DNA of 58,826 nt from Gemmatimonadota bacterium. GTDB taxonomy: Bacteria > Gemmatimonadota > Gemmatimonadetes > Longimicrobiales > Gaopeijiaceae. The position numbers were made by a program, and so were the translations under genes. Numbering within the stretch: position 1 is the stretch's first letter; each line of letters opens with the position of its first letter. This document shows, piece by piece, positions 17,795-26,479 of the stretch. The notes below the pieces were generated by a model. The model searched no databases. It saw only the letters and a list, made by a program, of their open reading frames with translations, and was not told where the DNA came from. Where the stretch lies: assembly GCA_022823365.1 (NCBI GenBank), contig JAJDXG010000048.1:1-58826 (forward strand), written 5' to 3'.

Positions 17795-17823
17795 GCCGCC
17801 GTGAACGGCGAGCCCTCCACGGC

Positions 17824-18882
17824 CTAATACATCCTCTTGCTCTGGAAGATGTTGCGCATGTCTTCCAGGCGCCCGTCTAGGTAGCAGCGCAGGTTGTGGC
17901 GGAAGATGTCCGTGATCTTCCGGTTCTCGCTTGCGGCATTCGCCGAGGAGTGAGGGCTGACGATCACGTTGGGCATGTTCCAGAACGGGCTGTCGGCCGG
18001 GAGCGGCTCGTCGGCGAACACGTCGAGGCCCGCGAGCGCGATGCGTCCGTCGCGCAGTGCCTCGAGGAGGGCCGGCTCGTCCACCACTCCGCCCCGCGCC
18101 ACGTTCACCAGGATCGCGCCCGGTTTCAGGGCTCGCAACGCGGCGCCGTCGATGAGCCTGTCGGTCTCCGGCGTGTGGGGGACGCTCAAAACAAGGGCAT
18201 CGGTCTCGGAGAGCATCTGGTGCATGCCGTCGTTGGGATGGAGCGCGTCCACGCCCAGTTCCGCGGCCGTGCGGCGCGATCCAGGGCTGGCCAGCGCCAC
18301 GACGCGCATTCCGAACGAGCGGCCCACCAAGGCGACCTTTCGCCCCACTTCCCCCGCCCCGATGATCGCCAGCGTCCTGCCCTCCAGCTCCTCTCCGCAG
18401 AAGCGCTCCCAAAGGCGGCGGCGCTGGAGGTCGGCGAGGTGCGTGAACTTGCGCACGTGCGCGAGCAGGATCAGGAAGACGAACTCGGCCAGCGGGCCGC
18501 CGTGCACGCCGCGCGCGGTCGTGATCAGCAGATCCGAGTCGAGCAGCCCCAGCGCCTCGACCGTCCGGCCCACTCCCGAGCTTGTCCCCTGGATCCAGCG
18601 CACGTCGGGCGCGTACGCGAGCCCTCCGCTTCCGTCGGGGTTTCGCGGCGGGAAGTCCCATAGGATGTCGGCGCGGGCGAGATGCGCCTCCCAGCGCGCC
18701 TGCTGCTTCGGGGTGCGGCGGAAGTCGGCGGGACCGGTGTGGTCGGCTTCGTAGCGCTTGGGCGGAAGGACGTCCGGGTCGTGGACGACTTCGAGGCGCT
18801 CGGGATCGACGGCCCGGATGCGCTCCACCTGCTCGGGCTCAAGCGGGCTGGCGATGAAGACGTTGAGGCGGTTGGGAGTCAT
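17824..18882 (-). CDS. D-2-hydroxyacid dehydrogenase family protein
   Basis: 352 residues from the ATG at 18882 (MTPNRLNVFIAS); the open frame continues upstream over noise. NAD-binding motif AIIGAGEVGRKVALVGRSFG, then the catalytic set Arg in VNVARGGVVDE, Glu in DVFADEPLP and His in VIVSPHSSA. It reduces 2-keto acids or oxidises D-2-hydroxy acids with NAD(P)H; the substrate is unknown. Slightly longer than the common 310-330 residue members owing to an N-terminal segment (residues about 30-75). Cytoplasmic. Convergent with the DUF4143 ATPase gene and divergent from the M14 peptidase gene, so it is probably monocistronic. Confidence 0.9.
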   Translation of the reverse strand: MTPNRLNVFIASPLEPEQVERIRAVDPERLEVVHDPDVLPPKRYEADHTGPADFRRTPKQQARWEAHLARADILWDFPPRNPDGSGGLAYAPDVRWIQGTSSGVGRTVEALGLLDSDLLITTARGVHGGPLAEFVFLILLAHVRKFTHLADLQRRRLWERFCGEELEGRTLAIIGAGEVGRKVALVGRSFGMRVVALASPGSRRTAAELGVDALHPNDGMHQMLSETDALVLSVPHTPETDRLIDGAALRALKPGAILVNVARGGVVDEPALLEALRDGRIALAGLDVFADEPLPADSPFWNMPNVIVSPHSSANAASENRKITDIFRHNLRCYLDGRLEDMRNIFQSKRMY

Positions 18883-19197
18883 GGTAGTTGTTGGGAGATG
18901 TGCGGACTGGCGGGAGTCCCATTGAATGCGTGGAGGCCAGAGCCTCTGTGTTCTCGCAGGCCGTCGGGAGACGGCCCCCGAACAACCTACACGCCTGAGG
19001 CTCGCGCGCAGATGGGCGGCATCATGACGGATGCCCGAGCTGCCGCCAACGCGGTGGCCCGCATCCCCTGTTCGGGCTCCTGCATGTTCCGGTAACCCCG
19101 CCGCCTCCTTAGAATCATCCGGTTCCGTCCTCGTGTCCTCTGGTTCCGCACCCGTCCGCGGACCACGCACGCCTGACCCCCGTCCTCCGCGAGAATC
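18883..19197. other. 315-bp divergent intergenic region
   Basis: Lies between two divergent start codons, so it should hold both promoters. I see no convincing gene, RNA or hairpin in it; short open frames here lack family features and ribosome sites. Confidence 0.5.
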
Positions 19198-21819
19198 ATG
19201 CTTGCCACCATCGCCCTCGCCGCCCTGCTGCAGCTCCCCGGTCCCCAGGCGCCCGCCTCGCCGGGCGAGTTCGTTCCCGGTACGACGTACGACCCGGCCA
19301 TCCCCACGATACAGTCCGTGGTGGGGCACGAGGTCTGGGAGGTGGTCACGCCGCCCGACCAGGTCGTGCGCTACTTCGAGGTGCTGGCCGAGGCGGCTCC
19401 GGACCGGACCCACCTGGTCCACTACGCCACCAGTTGGGAAGGGCGGCCATTGGTGATCATGGTGATCGGGTCGCCGGAGCGGATCGCGTCTCTGGACGAG
19501 ATCAAGGCCGGGCTGGCACGGCTGGCCCATCCCGCGGGACTCTCGGACGCCGAGGCCGACGAGCTCATCGCCGGGCTACCGGTGGTGACCGCGCTCATGC
19601 ACAGCATCCACGGGAACGAGATCAGCCCGGCCGGGGCGGCCATGATGGAGGCCTACCACCTTCTGGCCGCCCGGAACGACCCCAACGTCGACCTCATCTT
19701 CGCCGAGTCGCTGGTACTCATTGATCCGATCGAGAACCCGGACGGGCGCAACCGCTTCGTCCAGGAGAACACCATGGCGGCGGCGGTCCGGCCCAACGTC
19801 GAGGCGTATTCGGCGGAACACGACGAGCGATGGCCGGGCGGGCGCGTCAACCACTACCTGTTCGACCTGAACCGCGACCTCTTCATCCAGAGCCAGGTGG
19901 AGACGCAGGGCAAGGTGCGCATCTTCCTGGAGTACTGGCCGCACATCGTGGCCGATCTGCATGAGATGGGCGGCAACGCCACCTATTTCTTTCCGCCCAC
20001 GGCGCCCCCGGAGAACCCGTGGTACGGCGAGCGCCAGATCGCGCTGATGGACGTCTTCGGTCGCGCCAACGCGGCTGCGTTCGACGCGCGCGGCTTCGCC
20101 TACTTCAACCGCGAGGTATACGACCTCTTCTATCCGGGCTACGTGGACATGTGGCCGATGAACCACGGCGCCCTCGGGATGACCTACGAGCAGGCGTCGG
20201 CGCGCGCGCTGGTGCTCGAGCAGTCCGACGGCGATGTGCTCACCTACGGGGACGGCGTTCTGCACCAGTTCACCGCGGCGATGGCCACGGCGCACACCTC
20301 GGCCGTCAACCGCGATAGCATCCTCCGCGACTACCTGGCCTTCCGCCGCGAAGGGATCGAGCTGGGAAGCCAGGGTGTTGCCGAGTATGTGCTGCACTCG
20401 GCGCACGACCCCGGGATGGCGGAGCGCCTGGCGCGCATGCTGGTGCGCAACGGCATCGAGGTGCGGGAGGCCAGCGGGCCGGTCAACGTGGCCGGACGCC
20501 AGATCCCGGCCGAGGGGACCTTCATCGTTCCCATGGACCAGCCGACGCACCGTTTCGCGCGCAACCTGCTCGACGCGCATGTGCCCATGGCGGAGGACTT
20601 CCTTCAGGAGCAGATCGACCGGCGCTCGCGGCGAGAGCCCGACCAGATCTACGACCTGACCGCGTGGAGCCAGTCGCTCCTCTGGGACGTGGAGGCGATC
20701 ACCGTCGACCGTCCAACCGGGGCAGCCGGCGACCCCGTCACCGCCACCCGCGAGCCGGAGGCTCTCGCGCTCCCGGACGCCACCGTCGGCTACCTCCTGC
20801 CGTGGGGGACCAACGCGGCCGGCGCCGTTGTGGAAGCCCTGCGCGAAGGCGTGCGCGTGCGGGCAGCCGGCGCCCGCTTCACGCTCGACGGGCGCGAATT
20901 CCCGATGGGCACCGCGATCGTGCGCACGGCGGAGAACGGACCCGACCTGCGCGCGACGCTGGGGCGCATCGCCGGGGCCCACGGGGCGGAGGTCGTCCCC
21001 ATCGACGGCGCTTACGTGACCGAGGGGACGTCGCTGGGCAGCAATGCCACACGGGGACTGCGCGAACCGAGGGTGCTGCTGGTCTACGACGAGCCCGGCC
21101 AGACCTACTCGGTGGGCTGGACCCGCTACGTCCTGGAGCGCCGCTACGCCCAGGCCACCACGGTCGTGCGCGCCTCCAGCCTGGGACGCGCAGACCTCAA
21201 CCGCTACGACGTGATCGTCTTCCCCAGCGGCAACTATTCGGCGGCGGTCGGCGGCGGTCTGCAGGATCGGCTGAGCGAGTGGATGCGCGGGGGCGGCACC
21301 CTCATCACCATGGCCGAGTCGACCCGCTGGGCCGCGCGGGCGGGGCTGCTCGCCAGCACCGCCGAGCGGCGCGGGGGCCGTGCCGAGGCCGACGATCCCC
21401 CGGATCCCGGCACGCCCGATCAGCCCATCGAATACCTGGATGCCATTGTCCCGGCGGACGAAGCTCCGGCATCCGTCCCCGGTGCCATCATCAGGGTGCT
21501 GCTCGACGACGAACACTGGCTCAGCTCCGGGACCGACGGCGAGATCGGGGTTCTGGTTGAGGGATCGCGGGTGTTCCGTCCGGTGACGCTGGATGACGGG
21601 ACCAACGTCGGGCGCTACGCGGACGAGGACGATCTCCTGCTGGGCGGGATCGTATGGGAGGAATCGCGGCCCCAGTTGGCCAACAAGGCCTTTCTCATCC
21701 ATCAGCCCGTCGGGTCCGGCCAGGTCGTGGCGTTCGCCGAGGATCCCAACTACCGTGCGTACGCGGAAGCGACCCAGCTTCTGTTCATGAACGCGGTGCT
21801 GCTCGGGCCGGGACGCTGA
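19198..21819 (+). CDS. Secreted M14-family zinc carboxypeptidase-like protein
   Basis: 873 residues with a short Sec signal (about 1-20). The M14 domain occupies about 35-400: zinc ligands in HSIHGNEISP (HxxE) and ADLHEMGG (His), with substrate-binding NPDGRNR and DLNRDLF between them. The C-terminal half (about 560-870) resembles a class-I glutamine-amidotransferase-like/beta domain (VIVFPSGNYSAAVGGG, GGTLITMAESTRWAA), a two-part architecture common in large secreted M14 proteins of this type. Predicted to trim C-terminal residues from peptides in the periplasm or outside. The ribosome site is weak (GAGAATC). Divergent from a hydroxyacid dehydrogenase; followed after 67 nt by a PanE-like gene on the same strand. 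Confidence 0.9.
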   Translation: MLATIALAALLQLPGPQAPASPGEFVPGTTYDPAIPTIQSVVGHEVWEVVTPPDQVVRYFEVLAEAAPDRTHLVHYATSWEGRPLVIMVIGSPERIASLDEIKAGLARLAHPAGLSDAEADELIAGLPVVTALMHSIHGNEISPAGAAMMEAYHLLAARNDPNVDLIFAESLVLIDPIENPDGRNRFVQENTMAAAVRPNVEAYSAEHDERWPGGRVNHYLFDLNRDLFIQSQVETQGKVRIFLEYWPHIVADLHEMGGNATYFFPPTAPPENPWYGERQIALMDVFGRANAAAFDARGFAYFNREVYDLFYPGYVDMWPMNHGALGMTYEQASARALVLEQSDGDVLTYGDGVLHQFTAAMATAHTSAVNRDSILRDYLAFRREGIELGSQGVAEYVLHSAHDPGMAERLARMLVRNGIEVREASGPVNVAGRQIPAEGTFIVPMDQPTHRFARNLLDAHVPMAEDFLQEQIDRRSRREPDQIYDLTAWSQSLLWDVEAITVDRPTGAAGDPVTATREPEALALPDATVGYLLPWGTNAAGAVVEALREGVRVRAAGARFTLDGREFPMGTAIVRTAENGPDLRATLGRIAGAHGAEVVPIDGAYVTEGTSLGSNATRGLREPRVLLVYDEPGQTYSVGWTRYVLERRYAQATTVVRASSLGRADLNRYDVIVFPSGNYSAAVGGGLQDRLSEWMRGGGTLITMAESTRWAARAGLLASTAERRGGRAEADDPPDPGTPDQPIEYLDAIVPADEAPASVPGAIIRVLLDDEHWLSSGTDGEIGVLVEGSRVFRPVTLDDGTNVGRYADEDDLLLGGIVWEESRPQLANKAFLIHQPVGSGQVVAFAEDPNYRAYAEATQLLFMNAVLLGPGR

Positions 21820-21886
21820 AGAGCGACGACAGGAACGCGCGCCGGCGGAATGCGTGCCGGCATCATCTCAACATGGAAACGACCGA

Positions 21887-22870
21887 ATGAAGATCTGCGT
21901 GGTGGGCGCTGGAGCCATCGGCGGGCTGCTCGCCGTGAAGCTGGCAAACGCCGGAGAGGATGTGACGGTCATCGACCAGGGTCCGCACCTGGACGCCATC
22001 CGGCAGGGCGGGCTCAGGCTGATCATGGCCGACGGCTCCGAGCATCATGCCGTGCTCGACGCCCGCGGCGACATGGAGGGCGTGGGCGAGCAGGACCTCG
22101 TCATTCTGGCGGTGAAGGCGCAGGTGCTGCCGGTGGTGGCTCCGGGGGTCCGTGGCATGCTCGGTCCCGAGACCATGGTCGTCCCGGTTCAGAACGGGCT
22201 GCCCTGGTGGTACTTCGAGAAGCACGGCGGCCCGTACGCCGGGCACAGGCTGCAGTCGCTGGATCCCGACGGCGTGCTGGCCGACAACATCCCCGTCGAC
22301 AACATCGTGGGCACCGTGACCTTCCCGGCGGGCGAGATCGCCGCGCCCGGGGTGGTGCGCCACACCGAGGGCAACCGCTTCCCCATCGGCGAACTCGATG
22401 GCTCGCGTACGGACCGCGCCCAGCTGCTGGTCGACACGCTCACGCGGGCCGGCTTCAAGTCGTTCGTCATCGAGGACATCCGCGCCGAGATGTGGCTCAA
22501 GCTCTGGGGCAACCTCTCGTTCAACCCCATCAGCGCCCTCACGCGCGCCACGCTGGTGGACATCTGCCAGTATCCGCTCACGCGCCAACTGGCGCGCACG
22601 CTGATGGAGGAGGCGCAGGAGGTGGCGGGCAAGCTGGGGATCACCTTCCGGGTCGGGATCGACCGGCGCATTGCGGGTGCGGAGCGCGTGGGCGCACACA
22701 AGACCTCGATGCTCCAGGACGTCGAGGCGGGGCGCTCGCTCGAGATCGACGCCATCATCGGCGTGGTCTCCGAGCTCGGGCAACTGGTAGGGGTGCCCAC
22801 GCCGAGCGTCGACGCCATCCAGGCGCTGGTGGCGCTGCTCGACAAGGGCGTGCGGGAGGGAACGGTCTAG
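21887..22870 (+). CDS. 2-dehydropantoate 2-reductase-like protein (ApbA/PanE family)
   Basis: 327 residues from the ATG at 21887 (MKICVVGAGAIGGLLAVKLA). N-terminal Rossmann GAGAIGG motif; substrate-domain signature EMWLKLWGNLSFNPISALT contains the catalytic Lys and Asn; C-terminal KTSMLQDVEAGRSLEIDAI with conserved Ser/Glu. The family reduces ketopantoate in pantothenate synthesis, but paralogues with other substrates are common and the context has no pantothenate genes, so the exact substrate is open. A longer start at 21854 (MPASSQHGNDR) lacks family support. Cytoplasmic. Ends before a hairpin in a convergent spacer. Confidence 0.88.
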   Translation: MKICVVGAGAIGGLLAVKLANAGEDVTVIDQGPHLDAIRQGGLRLIMADGSEHHAVLDARGDMEGVGEQDLVILAVKAQVLPVVAPGVRGMLGPETMVVPVQNGLPWWYFEKHGGPYAGHRLQSLDPDGVLADNIPVDNIVGTVTFPAGEIAAPGVVRHTEGNRFPIGELDGSRTDRAQLLVDTLTRAGFKSFVIEDIRAEMWLKLWGNLSFNPISALTRATLVDICQYPLTRQLARTLMEEAQEVAGKLGITFRVGIDRRIAGAERVGAHKTSMLQDVEAGRSLEIDAIIGVVSELGQLVGVPTPSVDAIQALVALLDKGVREGTV

Positions 22871-22876
22871 AACATA

Positions 22877-22899
22877 GACTTAGTCCACAGAACTAAGTC
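22877..22899. terminator. Hairpin GACTTAGT-N7-ACTAAGTC after the PanE-like gene
   Basis: Perfect 8-bp, AT-rich stem 7 nt after the stop codon, followed by CCACCTTTATC. Terminator-like. AGTCCAC occurs twice here (22882-22888 and 22896-22902), so a protein-binding site is also possible. Confidence 0.45.
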
Positions 22900-22947
22900 C
22901 ACCTTTATCGCGCCCAGCCACGGAGCATGCCGGGATGGCAGCGGGGG

Positions 22948-22965
22948 CCGGGGCCGGAGCCCCGG
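22948..22965 (-). terminator. GC-rich hairpin downstream of the DUF2723 gene
   Basis: CCGGGGC-CGGA-GCCCCGG forms a perfect 7-bp stem with a 4-nt loop directly beyond the DUF2723 stop (22967). No T-run, as is common in GC-rich genomes. Confidence 0.45.
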
Positions 22966-22966
22966 T

Positions 22967-25237
22967 TCAGAGCCCCAGCTCGTTCCAGGCCTCCATCCGC
23001 TCAAGCATTCGGCTGGCGGTTGCCGTGTCGCCGCGAAGGCCGGCTTCGCGGTACAGGGCGAAGTAGGCGAGGGCGTAGTAGGTGGGGATCCCCAGGCTGC
23101 TGGGGTCGCGCCAGTAGTCCCAGCCGTCGGGAAGGCCGCTCCGGTGCAGGTACACCTCGTCCACCAGGGTGCGCGTTCGCTCGGTGTCCACCCAGACTCC
23201 GACCCCCGACAGCCGGTTCGGGTCGCCCACCTGGGCGATCCCCTGGGCCTGCAGCGGCGCAGGGTCTCCGGGCCAGAGCCGATAGGCCACCCCCTGGCGG
23301 ACGATGTACCTGCGCAGCCCCATGTTCTCCGGGGCTCCGACGGCGGAGGCGAAGTAAATGGGCCGGTCCTCGATTGAGTTGGCGATGAAGGACAGCGCGA
23401 ACTGCATCCAGGGCTGCATCTGGCGCCCCTGCGCGACGGTGGCCGTGACCGGGCCCAGGCGAAACCGGCGATCCTCGGCGAGCGGCGCTACGCCGGTCAC
23501 GACGACCCGCTCGATCATGTCGTCGGTCAACTCGGGGCTGACCACCGGTCGCGCAGGGGGCGAAACCGGCTCGCGGAGGACCAGCGGCACCAGCCCCGCG
23601 GCCTGCGCCGAGGCGGGGTTGTCGGTGTACAGCGCCGCCGTGCCCACCGGCGTGTAGGGACGCTGGCAGAGGATCCGGGTCGGATCGACGTCCGGGTCCT
23701 CCCCGGGACCGCAGGGACGGCTCAGGCCCCTGAGCTGCTTCACGTACCAGTCGGTGTTCAGGTACGAGGTCACCGCCACGACGACATCGCGCCGGATGCC
23801 CTCCACCTCCTGCAGGTACCAGAGAGGGAACGTGTCGTTGTCGCCGTTGGTGAAGATGAGCGCGTAGGGTTCCACGCTCATGAGAAGATTGTAGGCCCAG
23901 TCGCGCGCGGAGTAGTCGTCCGAACGGCTCGCGCGCTGGAAGTTGAGGACGAGCGGCACCAGCGCCAGCAGGAGCACCGGCGAGGCCATCTTCATCGATC
24001 CCAGCTTTCTCGACAGCGATTTCCACAGGCCCGCAAGGCCGATCCCCGAGATGAGGCCCCAGACCGAGAAGCCGACGACGAAGAAGTAGTCGCGCTCGCG
24101 CACTTCCTTCTCGATCCCCCGGTCGGGGAAGGAATAGCCGAGCTTGAAGTTCAGGTAGTAGACCAGCCCGACGGAGAGGATGCCGAAGAGCGAGGCCAGA
24201 TAGAGCCAGCTGGCCCGGTCCTTCCGGTAGTGCTCGCGCAGGCCGAGTGCGCCCAGTGCCAGGAACAGCAGCGTGAAGAGGAGCCGGCTGGGCGGAAAGC
24301 GGTTGTCCGCGAAGGCCACGCCGCGGGCCCACTGCCAGTCGAAATACTGCATCCAGTTCCCGTACTGCGCGAAGAGCGGCGCCTGTCGCGGAACCAGCGG
24401 CGGCTTGGCGTACTGCTCCCGCTTGAGCGCCGACGACAGCTCCTCGCATCCAGCGTTGCCATAGGTGGCGATGCTCACCAGCGCGTCGGAGACCCCTTCG
24501 CAGGTCGGCTGCGCCTCATTGATGACCGGGTCGAGGCCGGAGCGGATGGGGAGGAAGAGGTGGATGCTCAGCCCGAGGAGGACCGCCACCAGCGAGGTCG
24601 CGTAGAGGCGCGGGCTGAGGAGCGTGCGCGCGCGCACCGCGAGGATGAAGACGAAGAGGGAGGGCAGCACCAGCAGTGCCATGAGATGGTTGCCCACGGA
24701 GAGCGCCATGATGAACGCCATCAATACCAGCAGGTTGTCTTCCCTTCCCTTTCCGAGGTTCTCCTGCCAGCGGAAGGTGAGCCAGGTGAGGACGGCGATG
24801 GTAAGGAGGGAGACGGTGTAGACCTTCTCGTTCACGTTGGACTGGTTCCAGACCGTGAACGCCGTCGCGCTGATCAGGACCGCCGCACAGGCGCCCACCA
24901 GCCGGAAGCGCCGGTCTGACGAGAAGAAGCGCAGGATGTGATGGACGACGAGGAACCAGAACCCATGGGCGGCCGCGCTCACTGCCGCCGAAAAGAGGTT
25001 GATGCGGACCGCGGTCGAGATGCCCAGCGGAGCCAGCAGGATGTCCCAGGCGCGGGCGAGCACGACGAAGAGCGGGTTCCCCGGGGGATGCGGGATGCCG
25101 AGCATGTGCCCGGTGGCGATGTATTCGCTCGTGTCCCAGAACGCCGTGGTGGGAGCCACGGTCGCCGCGTAGAGGAGGAACACGGCCCCCGCCACCCCGG
25201 CCGCCCAGCGGTAGGGAGGTGTGGTGTTGTCGGCCAC
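22967..25237 (-). CDS. DUF2723-family multi-pass membrane protein (TMEM260-like glycosyltransferase candidate)
   Basis: 756 residues with about ten membrane segments in the first 480 residues and a hydrophilic C-terminal part. The N-terminal loop FWDTSEYIATGHMLGIPHPPG holds the acidic pair characteristic of DUF2723, a group related to animal TMEM260, an O-mannosyltransferase; GT-C lipid-sugar-dependent transferases share this layout. Also seen: NQSNVNEKVYTVSLL and FTNGDNDTFPLWYLQE, conserved in the family. Start is a GTG at 25237, directly abutting the stop of the YncE-like gene (TGAGTG), so it is translated from the same message. It may glycosylate exported proteins of the same operon (inference). 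Followed by a GC hairpin. Confidence 0.88.
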   Translation of the reverse strand: MADNTTPPYRWAAGVAGAVFLLYAATVAPTTAFWDTSEYIATGHMLGIPHPPGNPLFVVLARAWDILLAPLGISTAVRINLFSAAVSAAAHGFWFLVVHHILRFFSSDRRFRLVGACAAVLISATAFTVWNQSNVNEKVYTVSLLTIAVLTWLTFRWQENLGKGREDNLLVLMAFIMALSVGNHLMALLVLPSLFVFILAVRARTLLSPRLYATSLVAVLLGLSIHLFLPIRSGLDPVINEAQPTCEGVSDALVSIATYGNAGCEELSSALKREQYAKPPLVPRQAPLFAQYGNWMQYFDWQWARGVAFADNRFPPSRLLFTLLFLALGALGLREHYRKDRASWLYLASLFGILSVGLVYYLNFKLGYSFPDRGIEKEVRERDYFFVVGFSVWGLISGIGLAGLWKSLSRKLGSMKMASPVLLLALVPLVLNFQRASRSDDYSARDWAYNLLMSVEPYALIFTNGDNDTFPLWYLQEVEGIRRDVVVAVTSYLNTDWYVKQLRGLSRPCGPGEDPDVDPTRILCQRPYTPVGTAALYTDNPASAQAAGLVPLVLREPVSPPARPVVSPELTDDMIERVVVTGVAPLAEDRRFRLGPVTATVAQGRQMQPWMQFALSFIANSIEDRPIYFASAVGAPENMGLRRYIVRQGVAYRLWPGDPAPLQAQGIAQVGDPNRLSGVGVWVDTERTRTLVDEVYLHRSGLPDGWDYWRDPSSLGIPTYYALAYFALYREAGLRGDTATASRMLERMEAWNELGL

Positions 25238-26479
25238 TCAGCTGGCTCCCGGAACCAGGGTGATGCCTCCGGCCTGTTTGCCTGTCTCCGCCGTCCCGAC
25301 GCGCTCGTAGGTCGCGAGGTCGATGACCTCGACGATGCCCGGCTGCCCCCCGATGCCTTCGACGGTGACGAAGGCGAAGCGGCTGTCCGAGGTCACGGCG
25401 ACCCCGTGGGTGACCTCCTGGATGCTCTTGATCTTCGCCAGCTGCTCGGCGGTGTCGAGATCCCACACCGCCAGGTGGCCGCTGCCCTTGAGGGTTGCGA
25501 GCAGGCGGGATCCGTCGTGGGTGAGAGCCAGGTTGTAGGGCGCGCCCTCGGCGGGGATGCGCCGGGCCACGCTCCACGACTCGATGTCCACCTGGACGAT
25601 CTCGTTGCCGCGGTTGCAGGCCACGTAGACAAAGCGCCCGTCGCCGGAGAGCGTGGTCCAGGTCGGCGAGCAGGAGGCCATGCCGGAGCCGCCCATCGCG
25701 CCGGCCATGTCACCGGTGATTCCGCCGGCGATCCCCCCAGCGCCCATCCCCGCGCCACCGGCCGTCGCGCCGCTCACCCCCCCACCGGCCATCCCCGCGC
25801 CGTGCGCGACCGGATCCGCGACCGGATCCGCGACCGGCTCTCCCGTCACCAAGTTGAGCCGCCGGGTCACCTCGAGCGAGAAGGTGGACATCTCGACCAG
25901 CTGATCGTCCATCATGCAGGCGGAGTAGTTGTGCATGCCGTCCGGCGACATGCGCGACCCGTGCGGCATGGTGCACGTGGTCACCTGTTCGATCTCGTAC
26001 ATCTCCTCGGTGTCCACCACCGACACCGTGCTCGGGACGTGGTCGCCGTAGAAGTTCGAGTTGACCGCGAAGGCCAGCACGCCGTCCGGGGTGAGCGAGA
26101 TGGTTGCGGGGAAGAACCCGAGTTCGGTCGCGGCGACCACCGTGTCAGGCCCGGTCTCGTACTTGAGCAGGTAGCCGTTCGGGAAGCCGTGCCCGAGGGT
26201 CAGGTACCAGTATTCGCCGGACGGGTCGAAGAACATCCCGTGCGGGCCCTCGATTTCGGCGGGCCAGCGGCCCACCCGGATGACCTTCTCCACAGCGAGA
26301 CCGTCACCCGGCGTGAACTCGAGCACCGCGACCTCGTCCTCCGACTCCGCGGCCACATAGGCCCGGTACGACTGCGCGTGCGCCGGGTCGGGCGCGAAGG
26401 CGAGCACGGCCAGCAACGCGGCGGCTGCGAGCCGGTGTGACGTGGCGCGGCGATGGCGCCGCGACGGGCCCCTCGTCAC
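25238..26479 (-). CDS. Secreted YncE/YVTN-type beta-propeller with Gly-rich insert
   Basis: 413 residues from a GTG at 26479 that overlaps the upstream stop as GTGA; longer frames cover the neighbour gene. Sec signal VTRGPSRRHRRATSHRLAAA...PAHAQ. Propeller repeats: YVAAESEDEVAVLEFTPGD, WYLTLGHGFPNGYLLKY, FVYVACNRGNEIVQVDIESW, LAVWDLDTAEQLAKI, FAFVTVEGIG. In the middle (about residues 210-265) sits an insert of VADP repeats and a Gly/Ala/Met-rich run (AGGAGMGAGGIAGGITG) just before a Cys. Such propellers commonly bind ligands or protein partners in the periplasm. Operon position between an LVIVD propeller and DUF2723 suggests a surface-protein set. Confidence 0.85.
   Translation of the reverse strand: MTRGPSRRHRRATSHRLAAAALLAVLAFAPDPAHAQSYRAYVAAESEDEVAVLEFTPGDGLAVEKVIRVGRWPAEIEGPHGMFFDPSGEYWYLTLGHGFPNGYLLKYETGPDTVVAATELGFFPATISLTPDGVLAFAVNSNFYGDHVPSTVSVVDTEEMYEIEQVTTCTMPHGSRMSPDGMHNYSACMMDDQLVEMSTFSLEVTRRLNLVTGEPVADPVADPVAHGAGMAGGGVSGATAGGAGMGAGGIAGGITGDMAGAMGGSGMASCSPTWTTLSGDGRFVYVACNRGNEIVQVDIESWSVARRIPAEGAPYNLALTHDGSRLLATLKGSGHLAVWDLDTAEQLAKIKSIQEVTHGVAVTSDSRFAFVTVEGIGGQPGIVEVIDLATYERVGTAETGKQAGGITLVPGAS
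25806..25837. repeat. 12-bp tandem repeat within the YncE-like gene
   Basis: GCGACCGGATCC is present in two full copies and one partial copy with period 12. It encodes the Val-Ala-Asp-Pro repeats that open the Gly-rich insert. In-frame copy-number change would be tolerated. Confidence 0.8.

Noticed and set aside
18987..19349. Minus-strand open frame of 120 codons in and beyond the 315-bp spacer
   Set aside because: It overlaps the M14 gene start, has no ribosome site and has an atypical composition (Arg/Met-rich).
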